Positions 11,662 through 22,759 of a stretch of 64,000 nucleotides of DNA are shown piece after piece (the stretch's first letter is position 1; every line of letters starts with the position of its first letter). This stretch comes from Gordionus sp. m RMFG-2023. Taxonomy: Eukaryota; Nematomorpha; Gordioida; Chordodea; Parachordodidae. The DNA lies in assembly GCF_954871325.1 (NCBI RefSeq), contig NC_088777.1:38603366-38667365 (forward strand), in the 5' to 3' direction. A program made the translations under genes and the position numbers. A model generated the notes under the pieces. That model was not told where the DNA came from, did not search any database, and worked only from the letters and a program-made list of their open reading frames with translations.

Positions 11662-14594
11662 TTTTTTTTCTCTTTAGTTTTCACCTTTTCTGGTGGTAAG
11701 CTCCTTCAACATCTTTCTCCACTTTATGTTATTAATACAATCTCTTTTATCTAATTTATACTTCTTTATATTGGCTCTAACTTTATGGCCCCATTGAAAT
11801 TTTGGCCTTCCTCTTTTACGTTTGCCCATCACTTCCAAACTCTTAACTTTATTTCCTATGTAGTTCATAGGCCTTCTCATTGTGTGCCCATACCACCTAA
11901 GTCTGTTTACCATTAACTTAGTCTTAATGGGCACTACCTTTAAACTACTTAGTATTCTTGTACTGTGCACATTATCCTTTCTTGTTACCCCAGCAATCAT
12001 CCTCAGCATTCTCAATGGTTTGTAGACTTCTCTCGTCTGATTCTTTGGTTGGCCATGCTTCCGAACTATATAGAATAGTTGGTTGTATTATGGAACTGTA
12101 AATTTTCCCCTTTAATTTGTGTGGGATTCTTTTATCAAATAGCACTCCAGATAAAGATCTCTACTTTAGCCACCCTTGATTAATCTTACTCTTTATCTCT
12201 TTTTCTATTGTGCCGTTTGTTTATATAGTGGAGCCCAAATATTTGCAGCTTTCAATTGCCGATATCTGCCATTCATTTATATCAATACTCTCTGTTTCAT
12301 CTCCTCCTATCACCATATACTTCGTCTTTTCTCTATTTATTTTTAATCCGTGCGTTTCTAGGATATTTATCCAACTCACTAGTCTTTCTTTCATTTCATC
12401 CTTAGATTCGGCAAGTATCACAATATCATCTGCAAATATCATATTCCACGGGACTGTTTGAGGTATAGACAGTGCTAATACATCTATTACTGTAATGAAG
12501 AGAAGTGGGCTGAGAGCCGACCCTTGATGAACTCCTTCGGCTATTGTGAAGCCTGCTGAAGTACCTGTTGTGCTACGGACCATTGTTGTATGGCCCATAT
12601 ACATATCCTGTATTATTCTTATATATTTTTCGGGAACATTTTTGTGGCATAGCGCCCACCAGATAAGTTTTCTTGGGATTCTATCAAAGGCCTTTTCTAG
12701 ATCGAGAAAGACCATGTGTAGCTTTTTGTTCTTTTCCCTGTATTTTTCACTCATTTGCCTAATTGCGTGGATAGCATCGGTTGTTGATCTTCCAGGCATA
12801 AAGCCAAACTGAGTCTCTCCTATTTCGATTATATCTCTTAATCTCTTTTCTATTATTTTTTCGTATAGTTTTAGACAGTGTGACATTAGTTTTATGCCCC
12901 TGTAATTTTGACAATTATGTGGATCCCCTTTATTTTTGAAGATAGGAACTAGATAGCTCTGCCTCCATTTTTAAGGAACCTATTCATCTCCAAGTATTTT
13001 ATTGTACAGATTTGTGAGGAGATGTATTCCATCATCTCCTAGTGCTTTAAGGCTTTCTATTGGAATATCGTCTGGACCCCTAGCTTTGTTATTTTTCATA
13101 TGCTTGAGGCATGTGATTATTTCTTGTTGTGTTATAGGTTGTACAAGGTTTTGACAAGGGGAGTGTTCGTCTAGATGCAGTATGTGCTGATTAAAGTTGA
13201 GAAGCTCCTGAAAATATCCTCTCCATCTACTCATTATTTCTTTTTCCTTTATTATCAATTTCCCATCTTTATTTTTTATTACTTTCGGAGCTCCGTTTAT
13301 ATCCCTAGAGTTCTTTTCTCGCTGTTTGGCTAATCTGTATATTTTATTTTGCCCTTCTTTGGTATGTAGATCTTCGTACATGTCATCGTATGCCATAGAT
13401 TTGGCTCTAGCCACCGCCTTTGTAGCTAATTTCTTGGATTTTTTGTATCTTGTCTTGTCATCTGCGTTTTTGGATTTGTACCATATTTTATAAAGGGCTT
13501 TTTTCTCCTGTATAGTGGTTTGTACCTCTTCATTCCACCACCATAGTTCTTTGTATGATTTGTTGCCTCCTCTTGTCAAGCCTAGTGTCGATTTGGCAGT
13601 GTCTAGTAATCTGGATTAAAGGTCTGTCCACATTTTTTCACTGACTTGTGAGGAATCTATTGTTTCAATGTTTGCATTGATTGCAGCATCTGTCATTGTT
13701 TTTAATTTGCCCCATTTGATGCATGGTTCCAGTTTTATCTTGTTTTGAGTGGATTTATTTGAGATGTGTAAATCCATGACTAGTAGCTTGTGTTGTGCGG
13801 CGATATCTTCTCCTGGGATGACTTTGCAGTCTATTACATCTTTTAATCTTATGCGAGAGATTAGTATGTAATCTATCTGTGTTTTCCTTGTACCACTTTT
13901 GTATGTTATTAAATGACTATCCTATTTCCTATAGTGGGTGTTGGTTAAGGCAAGGTCGAAGGCTTGCGCAAATTTCAGTATATGCTCTCCTTCATCATTT
14001 CTTTCTCTATATCCAAAACCACCATGATGCCTTTTGTAGCTATCTCTTGCTTTCCCCACATGCGCATTTAAGTCACCACCAATTATGACTAGGTCATCCT
14101 TAGGGATTTCCATTACAGCTTCATCGAGGATAGCTCTAAAATCATCTTTCTCTTCTTCCTTGCAACCCGTTTGAGGAGCATATAATGAAAGGATGTGTAG
14201 TATTGATTGACCAATGCAGAGTTTTATCTTCATTAGTCTATCAGAGATCCTGTTGACTTCTACTACTGAGGAGGTTAGATCTTGACTGAGGATGATGCCG
14301 ACACCGTTCCTATTGCTAACAAGTCCATTATAGTACAATTTATACCCATCTCCAATCATCAAAGTCTTCTGTCCTTTCCATTTCGTCTCTTGTATGCACG
14401 CTATATCAACTTTTCTCCTGTTCAGCATTGATGCCAATTCTCTCGTCTTACCTTTAAGCGTCCCAATATTCAAACTTGCTAATCTTGTTTTCTTTGCTTT
14501 GACCTTTACTTTACTTTTCACAGGATGGAGGTCTACACCCTGCGCGTCGCTTGGAGGGAACGCCCTATCTTTCATATTCATATCATTTGTTTTC
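11662..14594 (-). mobile_element. APE-type LINE retrotransposon, second family, near full length
   Basis: Read on the minus strand: endonuclease at 14581-13922 (LASLNIGTLKGKTRE, CIQETKWKG, IGGDLNAHVGKA), linker at 13579-12980, and reverse transcriptase at about 12950-12221 (FLDLEKAFDRIPRK, GVHQGSALSPLLF, FADDIVILAES). The C-terminal region is at 12015-11674 (NRLRWYGHTMRR, KRKRGRPKF). The first three blocks share one frame, interrupted by stops near 13920, 13618 and 12970 (two) and near 12220; a frame change precedes the last block. A perfect 15-bp target duplication TATTTGATATATTAT flanks it (11647-11661 and 14595-14609). It differs from the LINE at 3682-7113 by lacking the Cys/His insert. 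Few breaks and an intact duplication suggest a fairly recent arrival. Confidence 0.93.
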
Positions 14595-15390
14595 TATTTG
14601 ATATATTATATTATTTAGTAATTATATGGATCTATTATTAATAATTATAATACATTCTTAAAAAACATTTTTGGTTCACTTTTTTTATATATAAATCCTT
14701 TTTTCCAAAAATGTATTGTGATATAGTTTTTTAAAAAAAATATTAACTTGTACATTCTTTCAAATTATTGTTTAAGATATATGCATATATTTTTGGGGGT
14801 CAGGGAGTGGGAGGAGGACGAAGGGGGATATTTTTTATTAGCTTAAAATGATATTCACAAAAAGTAATAAATTTCTGACTGGCTACGCCTTAAATGTATT
14901 CCTATCTAAAATCTTAGCTATTAATGATTCGCTAACAGATTTTCTGAATATTATTTCAGTATTAATTAAAGTATAAATAGCTCGATGAACGATATGAATA
15001 TTACAATTTATTCCTCTGAATTCATCTTCAATAAGCATTTAATAATATAATGTCTGCTTTAAATCTTTCAAATAATTGTTCTTCAAAATTCGAAAATATA
15101 TATACTTCTATGATTAGTAGTATTATTAGGGTTGTTAAATGGTCAGATTTTTTCCAACCTCGAAAACACGAGTCGGAGTTGTAGATCGTCTCCGTCCCTA
15201 GCCAGCATTGAAAAAAACCCCGATATAACTTGAACCAATGGGTCGCTTAAGTTAACCCGATGGGTCGAATAATTGAAATAAGATAATATTAAATATATAT
15301 ATATAATCAAATAATAAAAAGCGATAGATTTATCAAAGAGTGAAGCTGCAAGAAGGTAAAATGATATTTAATATTTTATTTTTAATTTAA

Positions 15391-15618
15391 TTTCAATATT
15401 TTTAAAAAAAATTTCCAATTTTACATTTTTTATGATAAAAATTTTCGATGTTTTTTTATATTTTTTTCCTATATTATTATTATTATATAATAAAATATTC
15501 TTAATTTCAATATTTTTAAAAAAAATTTCCAATTTTACATTTTTTATGATAAAAATTTTCTATGCTTTTTTATATTTTTTTCCTATATTATTATTATTAT
15601 ATAATAAAATATTCTTAG
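15391..15618 (+). repeat. Perfect-order tandem duplication, 2 x 114 bp
   Basis: Two adjacent copies (15391-15504, 15505-15618) starting TTTCAATATTTTTAAAA and differing at only a few bases. The low divergence points to a recent event. Confidence 0.85.
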
Positions 15619-15764
15619 TTTATTATTAATTTTGTATTTCTTATATTTTAACTTGAGATAATATTTTTTTAATTAAAATTAACCCTCTATCTTGAAAAAA
15701 TATTATATGAGTATATATAAACTAAAAAATGGAGTCTGGGAGAAGCCTCTGGAAATTATTTAAT

Positions 15765-15806
15765 CCCCCCCCCCCCTTTAAGAAAATCCTGGCTACACCT
15801 ATGCTA
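15765..15806 (-). repeat. Transposon-like terminus
   Basis: Read on the minus strand, CATAGGTGTAGCCAGGATTT runs into a C/G homopolymer. The same kind of end occurs at 9285-9310. I could not find its partner terminus. Confidence 0.45.
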
Positions 15807-16469
15807 TAGCCAGTTTCTGTCTGAGTAAAAAGCCTTCTAGCGAATCGCCAGTATGCTTGCGGATGTGAGATCCTAAATACTTGTAGAAGTATAATGCAAG
15901 TATACCGAAGGAGGTTAATATAGTAGATATTATTGGGATAACGATGTGTTCTTCTGATACTTCCTAATATTTGGAAATTTATTTTATGTTGTTCTTTTTG
16001 CTTAAATAAGTTTGGAGTTTGGTTGGATAAAGCTAATTGATCTATACAGAATAATCCTAAACCAGAAATTGGCCCCGTTTCCATGGAAACAGGGTGATTC
16101 AATCAGGCCACTTTCCATCCGATCTAAAAAGTCCTGGTGGTTCAAGTACAGCGGGTATTTGGACGGATTTCAATGGTCGCTGGATCAAGTGCATTGGGTG
16201 TGCCTGAGGATTCGTCCTTTATGACAGTTGTAAATAATAGTTGGCCTTAGTATTGACTTATTCATATCATACTTTATGTCATTTAGCATATTTATGGTTG
16301 TTTTATTTATATATATATCGTGTTTTTATTTCTAATAAAAACTTAGGGCTTTTGAAATTCGGATCTAAAATTTATCCTACTTGATGTAGTGGCTGCATAA
16401 TAAATCTTTCCTTTAAAAGAAATCCTGTCCAGTTTTTTAAGGTTTTGATTATTATTGTATCTTAATAAA

Positions 16470-17720
16470 GTTGACAAAATTTTACTAATTTTTGTTTCTA
16501 TAGATAAACTTTATTTGTTATGGGTCGAGAATCTGCGCTCAGATTTTCCGAGCATTCTTTAAATATTGATAAAAAAAATTTCTAACTCGCGTATGTTAAT
16601 ATCAATTATGGCTAATCTATTTAATTCTTGCTTGCTAAGCATGCACACCTGTATTTCAGAATATGATTTTAAGAAACTCTGTATCATGATATATACAGTG
16701 CAGAATTCCATCTAATTATTACATCTTGTTTAAGGATTTGACCTCGTTTGCTATTAGCTGTAGACTGTTTGGTTTGAAATTTATATTATTTTTTTACACC
16801 ATTTATATTTACGCCTATTTTAGGTAAACAATTTTCAAAAATATAATGCATAATATAATTTAATATATGGCATATACATGGTAGCCTTTCATCAACTTTG
16901 AATGCAATTATAAGATTTGCTCCGTTGTCAGTCATACTATACATTTATTTAAATAATTTTCTACTAAAATTGAATTGACTACACTTTTAATATTGACCCC
17001 TGTTTTTTTGATCCATTATCCTTGTGGCCTAAACTTTATAATTCATTATTGATAATATGTCCTGCAATGGTTAAAAAAACTTTGATTTTTATAGTCACCC
17101 GTCCAAAAATTGGTGGTTATGGACAAATATTATTATTGATCATGCTTTTAATCTTAATTTCATCGTATATATTTGGAGCTATAGTATTTATAAGAGTTTC
17201 GGCTCACAAATATATCTTTTATATTTTGTTGTACATATGTACAACATTTATTAAAGCCTAGCTTGTAAAATCTTTCACTTCCTTTTGCATTTAAAGGTCG
17301 AAGATCTTTATAAACAAAATATAACTGAAATTTCTTTAAAACTGCTTTTAATTTGTACATTTATCTTTTAGACATATTATATATTGTCTGATTAGAATGA
17401 TTTTTTGTATATTTTATGGCTTATGTCTTAATAAACTGGTAGTACCGGTTTACATTTATATGCCATCACGTTTTGGCAACTTGTACATTATGCAAAATTA
17501 TGTAAGGTACTTTTATGATAAATTGTTAAGAAATTATCCAGTATCTTGTTTTTTATGTTTTCTGGAGCTTTAAATCAATATCAATGTCGTTCTTTCTTAT
17601 TTTAGTTAACATCTCCGATTTTGAAATCATGTCCATCTCAATTATTTTATTATCCTTATTAACATTATTATCTGCACTGCTTTGTGTATGATTTTCCTTT
17701 TCAAGGTCGCTTAAGATTAT
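16470..17720 (-). pseudogene. hAT transposase relic (Ac/ZBED-like)
   Basis: Minus-strand fragments occur in the order of a hAT transposase. An acidic/basic N-terminal stretch (17715-17580) comes first, then VYKDLRPLNAKGSERFYKL (17160-17345), matching the family's 'KDLxPFSxVExxGF' region. About 17110-17050 follows with TNFWTGD ('TTDxWTS'). About 16935-16850 gives MTDNGAN followed by LPCICHILNYI, which corresponds to the catalytic 'TDNAxN...C.aHxLNL' block. About 16730-16700 gives QDVIIRWNS ('QDVxTRWNST'). The frame is repeatedly broken, no terminal repeats were found, and the relic is old. Confidence 0.75.
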
Positions 17721-18878
17721 TTATTTAATAAATAAAATGAATAAATTAAGTATTTTCGTAAAATTATTTACCAAAGATTATAGTAAAAAAATTAAGCCCA
17801 TTTCTTTAAAATTTAAGTAAGTAATATATTATTAGAAAAATATATCATGTGATTTTCCTTAGACTGATTAATAAAAAGGTATAAACCAAGATTAATTAAA
17901 CAACAAGATTTCAAATTATCTACATTAGAACATTTATTTAAGTAAGCAAGAAACTATTAAATTGAATAATGTTTGAAATTTTTAAAATATTTGTTCATTA
18001 TATTTTAAAATATATATAATCCAAACAAGCAACTTTATTTATGATGACAATTAAATTGAGTGTGTTAGATTTGTATGTAAATAATTTAAGTGCAAACGAT
18101 AGTAGAAATAATAAAGACAAATAGAAATAAAACATATTTGAATTTATTTATTATTACATTGCTGAACGATAATTAAGTTTATTATTTTCATTGGTTTTTG
18201 GGTTTTGTTGGGTCTATTAATATAGCTGGTTTTCCTTTAGACCTTTGAGTTTCTTAATTATTAATAAAGAAGTGTATTTTATTAAAAAAGTATGAAATGT
18301 TTTACTTTGAGGAGTATGTAAAACTAAGATTTGATTAGGAATCTAACAATCCTATTTTTTAGTTATAAGTTTCATGGATAATTTAATACTTATTATATGT
18401 TAATATAATATTATAAATTCTACAACTTCACTACTTATATATAAAATAAAAGCGTTTATTAAAAATAATAAAAAGTAAAAACTTACAATGAAATTTGCAA
18501 ATATGCTAAAATTTATGACTTAATGCGAAGAATTACATTTTCATAGTAAAATAATATATATAATAATAACAAGAAAGAAGATCAACTTAAATGTAGATAA
18601 GCTTGATAAATTTGATTTGAACATATAAATTTTAAAGTTTAGGCAAAAGTTAGCAAAAAAGTCTCGCGACAAAACATCTAAACATAAAAAGAAAGTAGAA
18701 TTTTCATGATACTGGATGTTGTATATAAAATTCGGAAGAATTTTTGTTTTCAAAACGAATCTTTTTTAAAAAGGAACTAAATTAAATAATATATATATTT
18801 TTTATAATAATAAAATTGGAAATTTATATTTATAAAAAACAATTACGCCCGATCAAGCCTGGAAAAAATTTTGGAAGG
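17721..18878. other. AT-rich intergenic DNA, nothing recognised
   Basis: No coding similarity, terminal repeats or tandem structure found. Confidence 0.45.
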
Positions 18879-19039
18879 CCCGTTACCAGGGTTGCCAGGT
18901 CAAAATTTTCAAATTGTATAAGAATTTCGGTATTTTGTGGGAGTAATATAAAAATTGTGGAAAAAATATGAAAATTGCTAAAAAAAATTAAGGCCCGGCT
19001 TAGTTATCCGTATTATTTTTTATAAATATAAAATCGAAT

Positions 19040-19455
19040 CTATTTTCCAAATTAAAATAGGTAATTATTTTTCAAAATAAAATAGCCAACTATTTTTCAA
19101 AATAAAATAGCCAACTATTTAAAATAAAATAGCCAACTATTTTTCAAAATAAAATAGCCAACTATTTTTCAAAATAAAATAGCCAACTATTTTTCAAAAT
19201 AAAATAGCCAACTATTTTTCAAAATAAAATAGCCAACTATTTTTCAAAATAAAATAGCCAACTATTTTTCAAAATAAAATAGCCACTATTTTTCAAAATA
19301 AAATAGCCAACTATTTTTCAAAATAAAATAGCCAACTATTTTTCAAAATAAAATAGCCAACTATTTTTCAAAATAAAATATCCAACTCTTTTTCAAAATA
19401 AAATAGGTAACTATTTTCCAAAATAAAATACACAACTATTTTTCAAAATAGGTAA
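19040..19455 (+). repeat. 24-bp minisatellite, about 17 units
   Basis: The unit is AAAATAGCCAACTATTTTTC plus AAAA. Most units are identical; end units vary (AATAGGTAA, ATATCCAACTC). Each unit holds a 7-bp inverted repeat AAAATAG/CTATTTT around a 4-bp loop CCAA. The array lies just inside the left end of the hAT element at 18887-21964. Confidence 0.9.
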
Positions 19456-19774
19456 TTATAGTACGACATAAAATTTCTTAAATACTATCTTTATTATTAA
19501 AATAACATATTGATTTATTATAATATATTAATTTTGTTTAAAAATAATAACCAACAATCTTTTTTGAATACAAAAGAATGTCAACAAGATAAAATTTTAT
19601 AAAAAAATTGTAATTTTACAATGTAAAAAAATATATTTTATGCTAATGTTTAAATAAGATTTTATAAAAAAACAAACAATTTTAAATTTACAATGTAAAA
19701 AATAATTATAATCAGTGTGGGGAAGTTGTTCTACAGTATTTAGTTAATACAATGGGGGAAGGGAATATGATATT

Positions 19775-20680
19775 TTGAGGCATCAAAAATCTTCAAAGCA
19801 TAAATCAGTACAGGGCAGTCTATCAACATCTATTGCAAAACAAAAATATTCTTCAAAAATAAGAAATAATACAGATGCAACTACAGTTGCGGAAGTGGTA
19901 AATACCTATCATGCAGTACAACATTCAGAGAGCTACTTAACATCACAATGTTGGTAGAATCTTTCCCCATAATATTTAACGACTAATATAAATGAAAAGT
20001 ATACTTTGTAGAACACAAATGAGCAATGCTATCATCAATGTTTTAGGATATAAATCCAGAAGGTCAATTCTTGACGATTTGAAAGATGTGCAAACATATG
20101 CAATTCTAACAGATGCATCTAATAAGAAGATATCAAAACATTTCCCTAAATCCTCCCCTATTTCAACAAAATTAATGTCATTTCAATAAAACTATTAAAA
20201 AAATTTTCTCCAGTTATGAAATATCCAAAGACATAGCTAACCATATATAATGGTAAATATGGCAGATTTGGCATTACCAATGAATTGCATGGCAGCTTTC
20301 TGTGATAATTCCTCAGTGAATTTGACAAAAAGCAGAGTGTATTTACAGAATTGAGTCAGCATAATGTTGGTTGACAGGTTCCTCCTAATACGAGCCATCG
20401 TAGAATTTTAAAATTTTACAAACCTTTAAAAAATAAATAGATTATAAAAGCTGTCCTAATATTTTGAAAAAAATTTTCAAAAATAAATGGCAGAAGTATA
20501 TTTAGGAATTTTACATACAGGAAATCTACTATATGCTGTTAAGCAGTTGCAATCAGAAGAATATAATTTAATAAAGGTTCACTAAATTATGCTGCGGAAA
20601 TACCAAAGTAAGAATATTATTACTATTATCAGATAATTATTAATAAGATTTAATATGATGTCATGTTTGAGGAGATTGTA
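19775..20680 (+). pseudogene. hAT transposase, N-terminal and central remnants
   Basis: Plus-strand pieces in transposase order. First is a BED-like basic region with HQKSSKHK and later TYHAVQHSESYLTSQCW (19775-19957). Next is LCRTQMSNAIINVLG and DLKDVQTYAILTDASNKK (19992-20189), matching the 'GRTKxEAIxxNVL...SDASN' block. More decayed sequence near 20300-20345 (DNSSVNLTKSRVYL) and 20550 completes it. Several frame changes and stops break it. The C-terminal half is on the other strand (20805-21420). Confidence 0.7.
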
Positions 20681-20804
20681 ATGCTTTTATATTTTTATGA
20701 TGTATTCAAAATATTAATTTTACAATGTAAAAAATAAATTTATTTGATTTTATGCAAATGTATAAATAAGATTTTATAAAATATAGAAAGTCAAATAGTT
20801 ATAG

Positions 20805-21420
20805 TTAATTATATTTTATTTGAGATTTAAATAATGGAACTAAACGTTTACCGTCGTTATTAAGATATTTATAAAATTCCTGGCATGACATTTTATAATT
20901 TTGTTTAACCATTAACTCGGCCTCTAATGTTGTTAAAGCAATTCGATTTCTTTCCTTTCTCCAGGCAGTCCTCATCAGGCTAAAAATGCGCTCCGATGAG
21001 GCATTAGAATGAGGTAAGGAGAAAACATACTCGCAAATTTTTTCCAAGCATGGGGATTTATCATTATTACGAAAAAATTCCACCCATTTCTCCTCTGCTT
21101 TTAGACCATCTAACTTTAAGTATTCTGGCGAATCATAAAAAATGGAAAAAATTACAATCTCTTCAAACAAGGCTTCAATGTCTATCGGTAATTTTAATAT
21201 ATTTATTAAATTACAAAAACCATCAAATGATGGTTTCTGTTCCAAGGTCATAATATTTATACACTTGTAAATAGAGTTATTAAAATCAAATCTTGATTGT
21301 AAATAATCCAAAATTGTCTTAATAAAAATATTTGCTTCATTTAAAAATTCGTTAATTATAGTAATATTTGAACATTTTAATATGATATTTTTAGCAATAG
21401 CGCCATAAAATTAATTATCT
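20805..21420 (-). pseudogene. hAT transposase C-terminal dimerisation (hATC) domain
   Basis: A 168-codon open frame (20805-21311) carries the hATC signature: SLPHSNASSERIFSLM, then AWRKERNRI, then a TLEAELMVKQNYKMSC block. Upstream residues include a WVEFF segment. It is in reverse orientation to the N-terminal pieces in the same element. It is the best-preserved coding part, about the normal size for this domain, but has no intact catalytic half attached. Confidence 0.85.
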
Positions 21421-22206
21421 GTTTTTAACTGTAGAGATGAACAGAGCTGTAGCATGATTTTGTGAATCTTCTGATTGCAACTGAATATTAACTACATGAA
21501 GTAGATTTCCTACATGTGAAACTAGTGGAGCACTGCAATTCTAGATAACGATATAAAATATATTAAGTAATTTGAAATATATTTATAATAATTATACATA
21601 CTGTTTTAACTTCTATTCTTTTTAACACAAAAATTTTGAAAACGAGTGGAGAATTGGAGAATTTTATAAAAAATATATTTTAGAGCGGAAAAATAAAATA
21701 AAAGAACTAGACATATTTTTCGAATAAATATTTAAAATTTATTTTAAAAATATAAAAATAATCAAATACTGTCTCTCAAAATTATTATTTATATATTAAA
21801 AACATTAAAATGCTAATAAAAAAATTGTGGGAGAAATTAAAAAATTGTGGGAGCTTTTTGTGGGAGATTTCTAATTGTGGGAGTTTTGTGGGAGTGAGAT
21901 GTATGTGGGTAAACGAAAAAATTGTGGGAGACTCCCACTGATGGGGGGAGACATGGCAATCCTGCCCGTTACGCCAGGTCACGCATACTCATTGAAAATT
22001 TATTCACACTCACGCCGTGACTCACCGTAGGTTACGGGTAATTTTACCGCCCGCCCCCTTCCTCTAATTTGAATAATATTTTTTATATAAAAGGTCAGTT
22101 AAGTTTAATAATTATAGAACAGTGTATAAATACAAGCATTGAGAATAAAAAGTTATATTTGACCATATATTATGAGGTTTATTCAAGTTATAAAAGATAG
22201 CATGAT

Positions 22207-22610
22207 CTAAGGAATAGTCATTTGGTGGGGTGTGGGACGTGATTGTGGGTTATAGTCTGCTCGAAATAAAGAGAGATCGGCGGGAGATCTAATCCCTAAA
22301 CCAACCTTTGGTGTTAATGAAGCTTGAGCCCATACTGTTTCATTGAATTTTATATTCAAAATATTTTCGGTTAGACATTTTCCTTTTTTATAAATTCTGT
22401 GAGGGATAGGATATTTAAAAATAGGCGTTGAGCGCCCAGCATAAAGTATGCGTGGAATGTTAAAGAAGATTTTAAAGAAGACGAATGATTTATGCGAGGG
22501 CAGCAAGAAAAGGAGGTTATCAGGCTTAAGAAAGATATCAAGAATAGAGTGAAGGAAGGACTGATTGCAATGAATACGCCTACTGGGGAACCTAGATGTG
22601 TTAGCTTCTC
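22207..22610 (-). mobile_element. Fragment of an RLE-type LINE
   Basis: The minus-strand frame at 22207-22506 has NIPRILYAGRSTPIF and then ILNIKFNETVWAQASLT with GLGIRSPADLS. A preceding THLGSP box sits near 22590. The same segment of the larger copy at 58790-60085 reads [36 protein letters not shown] and GIGIRS. It is therefore a short, broken piece of the same LINE family, covering the region between the RT core and the endonuclease. Confidence 0.75.
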
Positions 22611-22759
22611 CTTGGTGGCAATTTTAAAATAGGGGATTTTGATCGGAGGAATTTACTTGCACAAATTCGGATATGTAGGGTTGAGTATGAGACCAACAGC
22701 GCATCCCATTTCCTTAATAATGTATAAGCCCTTATTGATTTCCAATTGAGGTCAACTAG

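Larger units (their letters stand above)
9403..14887 (+). repeat. Interspersed repeat family, copy B, split by two insertions
   Basis: The same ~1-kb repeat as at 8302-9287, in the same orientation. It is interrupted first by a hAT MITE (9545-11164) and then by a LINE (11662-14594). Copy A supplies the uninterrupted sequence at both insertion points, so both insertions are proved by an empty paralogous site. Confidence 0.8.
14888..16470. other. Intergenic, no gene seen
   Basis: Holds a GC-richer module at about 15126-15290 (with GACCCGA/GGGTCG-like motifs similar to 24010-24168), the tandem duplication at 15391-15618 and a transposon-like terminus near 15765-15806. An open frame at 15722-16102 on the minus strand has no recognisable product and crosses that terminus. 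Confidence 0.5.
18887..21964. mobile_element. hAT transposon, complete outline with decayed transposase
   Basis: Ends CAGGGTTGCCAGGTC (left) and, read inward from the right, CAGGATTGCCATGTC form 15-bp terminal inverted repeats with two mismatches. A perfect 8-bp target duplication CCCGTTAC lies at 18879-18886 and 21965-21972. Both flanks carry GTGGGAG-type subterminal repeats (near 18940 and 21825-21930). Inside are a 24-bp minisatellite and transposase pieces on both strands. The superfamily is secure from the duplication, termini and hATC domain. Confidence 0.92.

Noticed and set aside
15722-16102. 126-codon minus-strand open frame
   Set aside because: It runs through a transposon-like terminus and a C homopolymer; no recognisable domain.
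17022-17261. 79-codon plus-strand frame resembling a membrane protein
   Set aside because: Hydrophobic by AT-rich composition; the minus strand there carries hAT transposase motifs.
19040-19455. CRISPR-like regular repeat array
   Set aside because: Units are directly adjacent with no unique spacers, and the context is a eukaryotic hAT element.
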